Positions 35,449 through 43,626 of a stretch of 64,000 nucleotides of DNA are shown in pieces. The notes beneath the pieces were generated by a model. That model ran no database searches. It was given only the letters and a program-made list of their open reading frames with translations, and was not told the DNA's origin. The DNA comes from Emergencia timonensis. GTDB lineage: Bacteria; Bacillota; Clostridia; Peptostreptococcales; Anaerovoracaceae. The stretch covers positions 310,001 to 374,000 of the forward strand of contig NZ_FLKM01000008.1 in NCBI RefSeq assembly GCF_900086585.1. Reading direction: 5' to 3'. The position numbers and the translations under genes were made by a program. Each line of letters opens with the position of its first letter. The stretch's first letter is position 1.

Positions 35449-36189
35449 CTACCCCAGATACATGCCGCCGTTTGCGTGAATGACCTGGCCTGTAATGTAG
35501 CTCGCTTTTTCAGAGGCCAGGAATACGATGGCGTCTGCGATCTCCTTCGGCTGGCCGATATGCCCCACAGGCAGTTTTTCCAGGTAGCTTTCCCTTCCGT
35601 CTGCAATTCTCTCTCTTGTCATTTCGGTTTCAGTAATGCCCGGCGCTACGCAGTTGAGCCTGACGCCAGAAGGCCCCAGTTCGCGGGCAAGGGTCCTGGT
35701 CAAACCGACCACCGCCGCCTTGCTTGCGCTGTAATGGCTGTATCCCGGGCAGCCGTAAAATGCGTCCTGCGACACTACGCTTACCACGGAGCCCTTCGCT
35801 TTGATGATGTAGGGAATTGCGGAATGAATCACGTTATAGGCTCCGTTCAAATCTATGGAAATCGTCCGCTGCCATTGCTTCGGCGTCATGTCCGTGAAAA
35901 ATGCCTCTTCAAAAATCGCCGCGCAATGTACCAGGATATCGATTCCTCCGGATTCTTCTGCCAGGGCATCGATGGCCTGTTTTGACATATCGTAGTCAGC
36001 AATGTCCATCGTCGCGATATAGGATCGGCCGCCCAGCTGCTGCACTTGTTCCGCCATTTCCAAAAGCGGCGTCTGTCTGCGCCCTGCTCCCAGGATTACA
36101 GCGCCTTCCTTTGCCATCTCTATGGCAGTCTGCCTGCCGATTCCCCGGCCCGCGCCGGTAATCAGGACTTTTTTGTTTTCTAACAGCAT
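35449..36189 (-). CDS. Short-chain dehydrogenase/reductase
   Basis: The 246-residue protein is a classical SDR with the cofactor loop GAGRGIGRQ, the active-site YSHYSASK with Tyr and Lys, and the catalytic Ser in VVSVVSQDAF. It resembles FabG-type oxidoreductases. Its place between the glycyl radical enzyme and the activase, with gaps of 34 and 70 bp, implies a role in the same pathway. It may reduce or oxidise a keto/hydroxy intermediate, for example the 4-keto group of 2-amino-4-ketopentanoate or the hydroxy group of a hydroxyproline. That substrate is my inference. Confidence 0.85.
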   Translation of the reverse strand: MLLENKKVLITGAGRGIGRQTAIEMAKEGAVILGAGRRQTPLLEMAEQVQQLGGRSYIATMDIADYDMSKQAIDALAEESGGIDILVHCAAIFEEAFFTDMTPKQWQRTISIDLNGAYNVIHSAIPYIIKAKGSVVSVVSQDAFYGCPGYSHYSASKAAVVGLTRTLARELGPSGVRLNCVAPGITETEMTRERIADGRESYLEKLPVGHIGQPKEIADAIVFLASEKASYITGQVIHANGGMYLG

Positions 36190-36215
36190 CGTAATACCTC
36201 CTTGCGGGGAGAGCG

Positions 36216-36242
36216 CAAGAGGCAGCGCTGTACCGCCTCTTG
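36216..36242 (-). other. Intercistronic hairpin in the glycyl radical operon
   Basis: CAAGAGGC and GCCTCTTG form an 8-bp stem with an 11-nt loop in the 70-bp gap between glycyl radical enzyme 2 and the SDR. There is no T-run, so it more likely adjusts mRNA stability or processing than ends transcription. Confidence 0.5.
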
Positions 36243-36259
36243 TGTTTCCTGTATCTGTT

Positions 36260-38623
36260 TTATACGGTTGCCTGAACCGTCCTGTCGATAATGTTTTCTT
36301 GAATGCTCTTCTCTAAGTCTACGAAAAATGCAGAGTATCCCGCTACGCGAACCAACAGGTTTCTGTAGTTTTCCGGATGTTCTTGTGCATCACGCAATGT
36401 TTCATTATCCACAACATTAATCTGGATGTGCTCTCCCTCGTTTGCAAAGTGTGCTCGTAGAACAGTCTCCAAAACGTCGATTCCTTTTTCTCCTTTTACG
36501 ATATGAGGATCAAATCTCTGATTCAGCAGATAGCCTCCCTGCGCATTGCAACGCTTACCGGAATCCACTGATTTTACGACAGCGGTAGGTCCGCAGACAT
36601 CCATGCCGATCATAGGTGACGCATTATCGGCCACAGGTGTAAATGCTTTGCGCCCGTCAGGTGTCGCCCCGATGATTTTGCCGAGAACCATATTATAGGA
36701 CTGCGTAGCAAAGACGATATCAAATTCTCCTCCGCGTGCGTCACGATACTTTTTTATCTCATCATTGATCGCTTTTGCGACAAACTCCGTAAACTTATCC
36801 ACCTGCTCTATATCATTTCCATATTTTGGAGCCCTATTGATAAGCATTTGACGCAGTTCTTCTTTTCCTGCAAAGTTTGTTTCAAGCAAATCCAGTAACT
36901 GGCTCATGGTCAGATCCTTTTTGTTGAACACGCACTCTTCAATTGCAGCAAAGGAATCTACTAGATTTGCCAAGCCCGTTACGCCAACTGCGCCCCAGCG
37001 ATGCGGACATCCTCCCTGCTGCATGACCCTTCCGTTATCAATGCAGCCCTCTACAAAGCAGGAACCGGTAATCGTCGGGCATGCATACGCATGGCAAGAC
37101 ACCACTTTATCAAACATCTTCACAAACATCTTTACAAAGTATTCCTGCTGAACCAGGTAAGATTTTTTCAGTTCCTCCAGCGACGTAAAGGTTCTGGCGT
37201 CGCCCGTATGCGGCCCGATCTGTTTTCCAGTTACAGGGTCTCTGCCGTCGTTTAACGCGAGTTCAAAGACTTTGAGTGTATTGAAAAACCCTGTATTGGA
37301 TTGGTAGTCTGACTTCCCGGCGACGATTGCCTCGGTACATCCCACAAGGCTGTAATCCCTCGCCTCTTCCAGCGAAAAGCCAAGTTCCTGCAGGCTGGTC
37401 ACGTTGGCGCCATCATTGAAGAACGCCGGATGGCTGTCACCATTTAAGGCGATCTTCATCGCAAGTCTGAAGGTCTCTTCATCTACATCCTCATGAAATC
37501 TGAATGAAATGCACGGTTCCTTTGTTTGCAAGTCCTCCATGCCTCGCAAAATCAATCTTGTCAGATCATTACAAGCATCCGTGCCATCAGGCTTCATCCC
37601 GCCGAGAACGATATGCATATAAAGTGCACAGCCTGGGTAAGCTTCCGCTTCCCCAGCACTTCTGAGATACCACATCTCCTCGAATCTCAGCTTGAATTCA
37701 TGAATGAGGTCTGTCAGATATTCTTCGGACTGTCCCTCCGCCAATGCCTTTTTGTAAAACGGATACAGATATTGGTCGAGACGCCCGATTGGATGGTGAT
37801 ACCCGTTGTTTTCTATCATGATTGCACAGTGGGTCAGAAGCACTAGCTGCAGCACCTGCCTGAATGTCTGCGGCGGGTTTTCCGGAACAACTCTGCAGTC
37901 GTGCGCCATAGTCAAAAGCTCTGCTTTTCTCTTTTCATCAGCACATGCAGCAGCCGTTTTCTCTGCCAGATCGGCATATCTATGGGCAAAGTCAATGATG
38001 GCTTCCATTGCGATAATCATCGCTTCCCAAGTATACCTCTGGTTCATCTTCTCCAGCGTCATTTCTTCCTGCTCCAGAGCTGCTAATTTCTCCTTGCATT
38101 CGGCGATATAGTGACGATATCCCACCTTTATCATTTCAGGATAATCCGGGTTCATACACATGGTTGATTGCTTTGAGACGCCCTTTGTCATAACGCCTAT
38201 TTCTAAAGCGTCCAATTCCTCCTCGGAATATTGACTTGCTGTCAAGTCTTCAAAGGTACGTCCTTCCCATTCCTGTAACATCGACGCCAGTTCCGTCTTT
38301 TCTTCTGGTGAAACAAATTGGAAATTGTCAAACTCCCGTTTGTCAAGAATTTTCCACTCATCTCTGAGCCACCCGGACATTTCCGGAAAAATGTTTACCG
38401 CTCGCAGCCGGGAAGTTGTGTGCCCAGCTAGAAGCCAGTCGTCATCGATAAAAATCTTTTTGTTTTCCAGCACATACTTAAAGAGCTTTGCCCTGTTCAG
38501 TAAAAGCGGTTCAACAGACGGCTTTCTGCAAAACTCCGTTACCAGTCTTGCGCGGTCTAAACAGACAGTAGGCGTAGTGTCACGCGCTTTGTCTACCAAT
38601 CTTTGAATTCTTTCTGATACCAT
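36260..38623 (-). CDS. Glycyl radical enzyme 2, substrate unknown (HypD/HplG relative)
   Basis: The 787-residue protein is similar to the enzyme at 32137-34494 along its whole length, including the opening RIQRLVDKARDTTPT-type segment and the GMDVCGPTAVVKS region. The glycyl loop is RVAGYSAFF (Gly762). The active-site triad differs: VGCTEAI (Cys429, Glu431) lacks the proline after Glu and has Thr between Cys and Glu, and the flanking residues DYSLVGCTEAIVAG differ from NWGICGCIEPVVLG. Different substrates or stereoisomers are therefore likely for the two enzymes. It is the first enzyme gene after the transporter pair and is separated from the shared activase only by the SDR. Confidence 0.75.
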   Translation of the reverse strand: MVSERIQRLVDKARDTTPTVCLDRARLVTEFCRKPSVEPLLLNRAKLFKYVLENKKIFIDDDWLLAGHTTSRLRAVNIFPEMSGWLRDEWKILDKREFDNFQFVSPEEKTELASMLQEWEGRTFEDLTASQYSEEELDALEIGVMTKGVSKQSTMCMNPDYPEMIKVGYRHYIAECKEKLAALEQEEMTLEKMNQRYTWEAMIIAMEAIIDFAHRYADLAEKTAAACADEKRKAELLTMAHDCRVVPENPPQTFRQVLQLVLLTHCAIMIENNGYHHPIGRLDQYLYPFYKKALAEGQSEEYLTDLIHEFKLRFEEMWYLRSAGEAEAYPGCALYMHIVLGGMKPDGTDACNDLTRLILRGMEDLQTKEPCISFRFHEDVDEETFRLAMKIALNGDSHPAFFNDGANVTSLQELGFSLEEARDYSLVGCTEAIVAGKSDYQSNTGFFNTLKVFELALNDGRDPVTGKQIGPHTGDARTFTSLEELKKSYLVQQEYFVKMFVKMFDKVVSCHAYACPTITGSCFVEGCIDNGRVMQQGGCPHRWGAVGVTGLANLVDSFAAIEECVFNKKDLTMSQLLDLLETNFAGKEELRQMLINRAPKYGNDIEQVDKFTEFVAKAINDEIKKYRDARGGEFDIVFATQSYNMVLGKIIGATPDGRKAFTPVADNASPMIGMDVCGPTAVVKSVDSGKRCNAQGGYLLNQRFDPHIVKGEKGIDVLETVLRAHFANEGEHIQINVVDNETLRDAQEHPENYRNLLVRVAGYSAFFVDLEKSIQENIIDRTVQATV

Positions 38624-38653
38624 TTCAAATCCTTCTTTCCTTTGATTAATCGC

Positions 38654-38773
38654 TTAGGTGATACTTTTTTTCTTATTTCTATCCGATTGCAGAACCTTGA
38701 TCAAGCCGTATACAAAACCGCCGACAAAGAATCCATAGCTCAAAATAGCCATGATAATTGCATCAATACTCAT
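38654..38773 (-). CDS. MetS-like small subunit of the NSS transporter, 39 residues
   Basis: The product reads MSIDAIIMAILSYGFFVGGF and continues VYGLIKVLQSDRNKKKSIT: one membrane helix and a basic tail. This is the form of the tiny MetS-type subunits that accompany some neurotransmitter:sodium symporters such as MetP. AAGGAGG lies six bases before the ATG, and the start is 12 bp after the transporter stop. Such short genes are usually missed. It probably stabilises or assists the transporter next to it. Confidence 0.8.
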   Translation of the reverse strand: MSIDAIIMAILSYGFFVGGFVYGLIKVLQSDRNKKKSIT

Positions 38774-38784
38774 CGTTTGCCTCC

Positions 38785-40299
38785 TTATTGCTCATCATAG
38801 TGTTCCGGCGGGATTTCAGGGAAGGTCTCGCCGTTAAAGTACTTGTTTTTGATTCTATTGGCGACTTTATCATTAAACAGAATTGTCACCAGTAAGATCA
38901 GGCCGCCCTGTAATATCAGTGAGCCTACCGTTCCACTTCCGAAAAAGTCGAATGCACCGGCAGGATCTGCGGATACAGATTGATATATCCATCCACCCAA
39001 TACGAAGAGGGTAAGAATTGGCGCAATCACCGTAATCGACCACTCATACCAACGTCCAATCGGGAACTCATCGTAAGGAGTATTGAGAAATCTTTCTCTA
39101 AATTTTCTTGCCCCAAACTTCCATACACCAAAACAAACGAACAACGCACCGAACACAAGCAATGTACCTGATACCCAGTCTTCTCTGCCCATGATATCCA
39201 TGCTCCAGGTAGAAGGTATTCCAATGATGCAGGTCACGATCCCGGCGTACCATACAGCTTTTTTCTTCGATATTCCCAACTCTTGTATTGCAAGGGAAAC
39301 CACTGCAATATGTCCAAAATTAGAAGTCAAAACTGCCATAAAGAGTGCCGTAAAGAAGCATATTCCCAGGATATATCCACCATCCATCGTTGCAAACAGA
39401 TTTGGAAGCGCTATAAAGCATAGCCCGTTGCTTCCTGATCCCATAACTTCATACGCAGCCTCTGAACCCAGGGTTGCGAACAAGGAGCAGCATATAGCAG
39501 TCGATGCTATGAGTGCGACTGCCGTGTCTGACAGTCCCTGCGTGACCGTCGTAAGTGTAATATCGGATTTTGCCTGTGTGTAAACAGCATAAGAAAGTAT
39601 TAATCCAAATCCAGGTCCCATGGACCATGCAGTCTGGCCCAGTGCCTCAAGCCAGGTATTTGCTTTCAGCAGATACGAACTGTCAATATGGAACAAATAC
39701 TGTAGCCCTTCTGTTGCGCCGGGCAGTGTTACTGACTTCACAGCAATGATAATCGTACAGATACCTAAAATAGGGATCATAAACTTCATACTTTTTTCTA
39801 TTCCGCCGCTAATGCCTTTTGATACTACAAAACAACAGAATAGCAGAATGAGGAAGAAAAATACCATTGTAATCGGATCTTTTTCTGCTGTTTGTGAAAA
39901 TAACGATACCGTATCTGCACCTGAAAAACTATTTGTAACTGCATAAATTAAGTAGCGAAGTACCCAGGCACAAACCGTTGTGAACGTTGACATGATCATA
40001 ATAACGATAACAGTCATGAACATCCCCATCCATGTACACTTTTTGCTGATGAAATCCTTAAAAGCTCCGGGCAGGCCATGTCTTGTGGACCTTCCAATTG
40101 CATGCTCAGACCACATAATAGGAATTGCAAAGCAGAAGAAGATCACTGCATAAGCGATGATGAAGGCTCCGCCTCCGTTAAGCGTGACAACTCTTGGGAA
40201 TCTCCAGAAATTTCCTGCGCCGATAGCTGCGCCGATTAAGGTTAGCAAAAGTCCAATGCGGCTGCTGAAACCCTGTCCCTTTTTTACTTTTGTTTCCAT
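38785..40299 (-). CDS. Neurotransmitter:sodium symporter family amino acid transporter
   Basis: The 504-residue carrier has twelve predicted helices. It opens with the NSS signature GLLLTLIGAAIGAGNFWRFPRV, where helix 1 binds substrate and sodium, and has SMGPGFGLILSYA in helix 6. I start it at the ATG at 40299, with AAGGAGA upstream. It is the first gene of the glycyl radical operon, transcribed from the sigma-54 promoter at 40445-40461, and is followed by a MetS-like subunit. It is therefore probably the importer of the pathway substrate, a hydroxyproline or related amino acid. Specificity cannot be read directly. Confidence 0.92.
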   Translation of the reverse strand: METKVKKGQGFSSRIGLLLTLIGAAIGAGNFWRFPRVVTLNGGGAFIIAYAVIFFCFAIPIMWSEHAIGRSTRHGLPGAFKDFISKKCTWMGMFMTVIVIMIMSTFTTVCAWVLRYLIYAVTNSFSGADTVSLFSQTAEKDPITMVFFFLILLFCCFVVSKGISGGIEKSMKFMIPILGICTIIIAVKSVTLPGATEGLQYLFHIDSSYLLKANTWLEALGQTAWSMGPGFGLILSYAVYTQAKSDITLTTVTQGLSDTAVALIASTAICCSLFATLGSEAAYEVMGSGSNGLCFIALPNLFATMDGGYILGICFFTALFMAVLTSNFGHIAVVSLAIQELGISKKKAVWYAGIVTCIIGIPSTWSMDIMGREDWVSGTLLVFGALFVCFGVWKFGARKFRERFLNTPYDEFPIGRWYEWSITVIAPILTLFVLGGWIYQSVSADPAGAFDFFGSGTVGSLILQGGLILLVTILFNDKVANRIKNKYFNGETFPEIPPEHYDEQ

Positions 40300-40444
40300 T
40301 ATTTCTACTATCTCCTTTCTTAACTTCATTACAACTTCTGGTCTCTCACATGCATGCTTCCTCCCACGTAGTTATACCGTAATCTGCGCAAATCACCTTT
40401 TCATATCTAAATGAATCTATGTGGGTAAAAGACAATCATATATT

Positions 40445-40461
40445 TTGCAATTTATGTGCCA
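40445..40461 (-). promoter_or_regulatory. Sigma-54 promoter of the glycyl radical operon
   Basis: On the minus strand TGGCAC-ATAAA-TTGCA is a perfect consensus match, with GG at 40460-40459 and GC at 40448-40447. It gives a leader of about 135 nt before the NSS transporter gene. Confidence 0.88.
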
Positions 40462-40527
40462 AAAATACTCGGCCTCGCCTTTCATATTTTACAGCAATGC
40501 GGTCAATATTCTCTAAAAAGTCCTTTT

Positions 40528-40690
40528 GTTTTTTACACACAAAACTTCAAAGCAGTGCCGTTATGCATTATATGTGTAAAAAATGACGCACTTTTTCCGG
40601 TTTAATCACTTAATTGATTAGGGTTTTACAGTGTGTATAATATATTACACACAGGTTCGCGACATCTGAGTAATTTTTTACACATTTTTC
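40528..40690. promoter_or_regulatory. Cluster of TGTGTAA-type sites, candidate activator-binding region
   Basis: Four related sites lie 67-230 bp upstream of the promoter: GTTTTTTACACAC (40528-40540), TGTGTAAAAAAT (40573-40584), GTGTGTATAATATATTACACAC (40631-40652, a near palindrome) and TTTTTTACACATTTTT (about 40674-40689). They share TGTGTAA or its complement. Their number, position and partial symmetry fit upstream activating sequences for an enhancer-binding protein such as the one encoded at 43627-45297. Confidence 0.6.
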
Positions 40691-40719
40691 TGCAAATCGG
40701 GTATCACAGCACCGATTAA

Positions 40720-40751
40720 AAAAGGAAACCTGGTTTTCAAGGTTTCCTTTT
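40720..40751 (-). terminator. Terminator after ortB
   Basis: AAAAGGAAACCT / AGGTTTCCTTTT, a 12-bp stem with an 8-nt loop, is followed by a T-run on the minus strand. Confidence 0.88.
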
Positions 40752-40762
40752 GTTGATTTCTT

Positions 40763-42172
40763 TTACGCTTCTCTCAAAACATTTTTTACATACTCTACGC
40801 TGGTATTCGTGTCTTGCGCCAGAAACTCCAGGTCTTCCCGGGTAGGCCTGCTGCCATTTGCGCGCAGCGCCGCCCTCTCAATCATCTTCTTCCGCATGTG
40901 GTCGAGATCGGCGTCCTTACACCGCAACATGCTGAGATCATCCGGCAGGATGATATTTTGACCCGGCACATCCTCGGCGGAAGGATCGCCAAATCTGATT
41001 TCGATCCCGTTTTCCCGGGCAAAGGAGAGCTGCGGCTGGATATGCTTGCCCGCGCCGGTGTACTCCGTTTCCGTCACGACCACGATTTCGTCCTCCGGCA
41101 GGGATTGTGCCAGAGAGAATGCGCAGGCCAGCGCGGTGTTGCCCGCCGGTCCCCGTTCAATGCCTTCGAGAATTGCAAGCATCTCGGTCATGTACATGAC
41201 CTCACCCTGTGTGATCGTAACATAGCGGTCCATGTACCGCAGCGGCCGGGCGGCGCTTCTCGGGATGTCGCCGCTGTCCGGGTTCATCGCATGAGGAATG
41301 CCAAAACCCGTATGGCCTGTCGTGCAGGACTTTCTGTTGAACTGAACATCCGACGCCATGTGAAGCCCCGTCAGATCGATGGAGGCGCCGATGATCTCTG
41401 TAGATCTGCAGCCGCATTTGTCAAGGCCCCTCGCAGTTCCTGTCACCATACCGCCGCCTGCATACGTGCACACTGCCATAGCAGGTTCCTTCCCGTAGCG
41501 CTCCAGGACTTCTCTGCCGATCTCGTAACCCAGCGTCTCCACACCCGCCATGCCGAATGGAGAATAGAGCGAAGCGTTGAAATATCCGCTATCCTCCATG
41601 AGGGAAAGATGCTCGTAGAAAAGCTCCGGACCGACGGTCAGCTGCAGAACCTCCGCCCCCAGCGCCTCGCATTTTCTCGCTTTTTCTATGATCTCCGGCT
41701 GGCCCACGCCTTTGGAATCATAACATTCCTGGACGATGATGGCCTTTAAGCCCCGCATAGCGGCCTGGGAGGCGACTGCCGCCCCGTAGTTTCCGGAGGT
41801 TGCAGCGATGACGCCCTCATAACCCAGCTTTTTCGCCTGTGCGACGGCGATGGAAGCCCGCCTGTCCTTGAAAGAGCCGGACGGATTGGCGGCCTCGTCC
41901 TTTATGAGGATTCTGGCTCCGTAACCGGGTTTGGCGTACTTTCTGGCAAAGGCTGTGATATTTCTGAGCTCCAGCAAAGGCGTCCCGCCTACACCTGTTT
42001 CTTTCTGCATTGCGATGACTTCCTGCAGATCATATCCCGCCGCGGCCATCAGCTTTTCGTAGTCAAATGCGATAGAGCCGCTTTCAAACTGGCTGTAATC
42101 CAGTCCCAGGGCCTTTTTCATGATTTCTTCCGATCTTGCCATAACAGCATGATACTCTTTTGATACAGCCAT
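40763..42172 (-). CDS. ortB: 2-amino-4-ketopentanoate thiolase, beta subunit
   Basis: OrtB is the PLP-binding subunit of the thiolase that uses coenzyme A to split 2-amino-4-ketopentanoate into acetyl-CoA and D-alanine, known from clostridial ornithine fermentation. The 469-residue protein is a fold-type II PLP enzyme, with the lysine in NPSGSFKDRRAS and the phosphate-binding ATSGNYGAAV, plus a carboxy-terminal helical extension. It overlaps ortA by TAATG. The other ornithine-route genes (ornithine racemase, aminomutase OraS/OraE, diaminopentanoate dehydrogenase) are absent here. The thiolase therefore probably serves hydroxyproline-derived 2-amino-4-ketopentanoate. Confidence 0.88.
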   Translation of the reverse strand: MAVSKEYHAVMARSEEIMKKALGLDYSQFESGSIAFDYEKLMAAAGYDLQEVIAMQKETGVGGTPLLELRNITAFARKYAKPGYGARILIKDEAANPSGSFKDRRASIAVAQAKKLGYEGVIAATSGNYGAAVASQAAMRGLKAIIVQECYDSKGVGQPEIIEKARKCEALGAEVLQLTVGPELFYEHLSLMEDSGYFNASLYSPFGMAGVETLGYEIGREVLERYGKEPAMAVCTYAGGGMVTGTARGLDKCGCRSTEIIGASIDLTGLHMASDVQFNRKSCTTGHTGFGIPHAMNPDSGDIPRSAARPLRYMDRYVTITQGEVMYMTEMLAILEGIERGPAGNTALACAFSLAQSLPEDEIVVVTETEYTGAGKHIQPQLSFARENGIEIRFGDPSAEDVPGQNIILPDDLSMLRCKDADLDHMRKKMIERAALRANGSRPTREDLEFLAQDTNTSVEYVKNVLREA

Positions 42173-42474
42173 TATCTTTCACCTCCCGCCATGATTTTCC
42201 TAAGCCGGTTGTCAATTTCGATGATTTCCGGAACGAAGTCCCCATAACTGTGGGTGTAGTGAGGCTTTTCTTCCAAAAGCACGCCGCTCTCCACTCTTCC
42301 GGCGGCAGTTTCAACATGCACCACATCGCCGCATTCTGCGCTGTCCTCGAGCAAAGCACCCTTGACCCACATTTCCAGATCGCACTTCTTCGTGTCCTCC
42401 GGAATTTTTGCTGTCCGTTCTTCCGCCTTTAACACGATACTGTGTATGCGGATCCAATCTCCTTTTTTTGCCAT
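42172..42474 (-). CDS. ortA: 2-amino-4-ketopentanoate thiolase, alpha subunit
   Basis: The 100-residue product starts MAKKGDWIRIHSIVLKAEER and contains LEMWVKGALLEDSAECGD and YTHSYGDFVPEI, the recognisable OrtA pattern. It is the small partner required by OrtB. GGAG upstream of the ATG at 42474 sets the start, and the longer frame is not supported. It has its own sigma-54 promoter at 42520-42535, facing that of the epimerase gene. Confidence 0.88.
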   Translation of the reverse strand: MAKKGDWIRIHSIVLKAEERTAKIPEDTKKCDLEMWVKGALLEDSAECGDVVHVETAAGRVESGVLLEEKPHYTHSYGDFVPEIIEIDNRLRKIMAGGER

Positions 42475-42519
42475 TCGAAACTCTCCTTTTCTTTTTTTTA
42501 ATACATTTCTGTATAAATA

Positions 42520-42536
42520 AGCAAAGTTCATGCCAT
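42520..42536 (-). promoter_or_regulatory. Sigma-54 promoter for ortA-ortB
   Basis: On the minus strand TGGCAT-GAACT-TTGCT has GG at 42534-42533 and GC at 42522-42521 with N10 between, about 47 bp before ortA. A perfect palindrome ATACA-TTTC-TGTAT (42501-42514) lies near the expected transcription start and may be an operator. Confidence 0.75.
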
Positions 42537-42551
42537 TCTATAAGCCGGTCT

Positions 42552-42567
42552 TGGCACAAAACTTGCG
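42552..42567 (+). promoter_or_regulatory. Sigma-54 promoter for the epimerase gene
   Basis: TGGCAC-AAAAC-TTGCG has GG at 42553-42554 and GC at 42565-42566, 42 bp before the ATG at 42608. Its GG and that of the divergent ortA promoter are 18 bp apart, the same back-to-back design as at 6614-6660. Confidence 0.85.
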
Positions 42568-42607
42568 CTATCTTTTGTATCACATAACGATACGAGGAGG
42601 TTTACTA

Positions 42608-43615
42608 ATGAATGCAAAAAAAGTTTTTAGAACGATTGAAACCCATACACTGGGCCAGCCTACGCGCAATATCGTGGGAGGATTCCCCTGCGTGCCCGGC
42701 AAAACGATGGCAGAAAAATTCATTTATATGAAGGAAAACGAGGATTGGTTCCGCAGGTTATTATCCTATGAACCCAGGGGGAACGACTACATGTCCTGCA
42801 CTTTGATTACAGAGCCTTGTACGCCGGGTACGGACGTAGGCGTACTCTATTTTGAAACCAGCGGCTGGCTGCCGATGTGCGGCCACGATACCATCGGCGT
42901 TTCTGTCGCCCTGATTGAAACGGGAATGGTAAAGGTAACGGAACCGGTTACGGTGATCAGGCTGGATACCGCCGCAGGGGTCATCACGGTCGAGGCCAAG
43001 GTCGAACGCGGCGCGGTGCAGGAGGTCTCCTTTACCAATGCGCCCGCCTTTGTGCTCAGAGAAGATCTTACGGTGGAAACGGAGGACTTTGGCGCTTTGA
43101 CCATGGACGTTTCCTGGGGCGGCAATCTTTACGCCATCCTGCCGGCAGCATCCGTCGGCATTCCGATCTGCCCCGAAAACAGCGCAAAGCTGGTGGAAGC
43201 CGCCCAGTCCATCGCCAGAGACGTCAACGCGCAGGCTGACTTCCGCCATCCCGATCTGCAGTTTGTGACAGAAGTGACCCACATCGAATTCTACGGGGAG
43301 CCAAAGGAGCCCGGCGCCGATATCAAGAACTGCGTCGTCGCGCTGCCGAAGACCGTCGATCGTTCACCTTGCGGCACGGGCACCTCTGCAAAATCCGCCG
43401 TATTGTATAACAAAGGGAAATTAAAGGTCGGAGAGAGCTTCGTCCATGAGAGCATCATCGGTTCCTGCTTCACATGCGAAATCGTCGGCGAAACAACAGT
43501 GGCGGGCTTTCCTGCCGTCATTCCAAAGGTTACAGGCAACGCCTGTATCCAGGGGTTTGCCACCTGGATTCTCGATCCGAAGGACGAATTTCCGGAAGGC
43601 TTTCTACTGGGGTAA
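42608..43615 (+). CDS. Proline racemase / 4-hydroxyproline 2-epimerase family enzyme
   Basis: This 335-residue cofactor-free enzyme inverts the alpha carbon of proline or hydroxyproline with two cysteines. Both are present: MCGHDTIG in the first half and RSPCGTGTSAK in the second, so it is not a Thr/Cys dehydratase relative. GAGGAGG precedes the ATG. Sitting opposite ortAB under a shared sigma-54 control region, and beside the glycyl radical operon, it most likely converts cis-4-hydroxy-L-proline to trans-4-hydroxy-D-proline. Simple proline racemization cannot be excluded, but no D-proline reductase genes are present here. Confidence 0.88.
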   Translation: MNAKKVFRTIETHTLGQPTRNIVGGFPCVPGKTMAEKFIYMKENEDWFRRLLSYEPRGNDYMSCTLITEPCTPGTDVGVLYFETSGWLPMCGHDTIGVSVALIETGMVKVTEPVTVIRLDTAAGVITVEAKVERGAVQEVSFTNAPAFVLREDLTVETEDFGALTMDVSWGGNLYAILPAASVGIPICPENSAKLVEAAQSIARDVNAQADFRHPDLQFVTEVTHIEFYGEPKEPGADIKNCVVALPKTVDRSPCGTGTSAKSAVLYNKGKLKVGESFVHESIIGSCFTCEIVGETTVAGFPAVIPKVTGNACIQGFATWILDPKDEFPEGFLLG

Positions 43616-43626
43616 TTTTTAACGAT

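Noticed and set aside
32137..38623. Calling either glycyl radical enzyme pyruvate formate-lyase, choline lyase (CutC) or HypD
   Set aside because: The single Cys-x-Glu active site excludes pyruvate formate-lyase; no microcompartment genes support CutC; no proC neighbour supports HypD, while OrtAB points to another reaction.
40763..42474. Ornithine fermentation locus
   Set aside because: OrtA and OrtB are present, but ornithine racemase, aminomutase and diaminopentanoate dehydrogenase genes are not in the window.
42608..43615. Trans-3-hydroxyproline dehydratase
   Set aside because: That branch of the family has Thr in place of one catalytic cysteine; both cysteines are present here.
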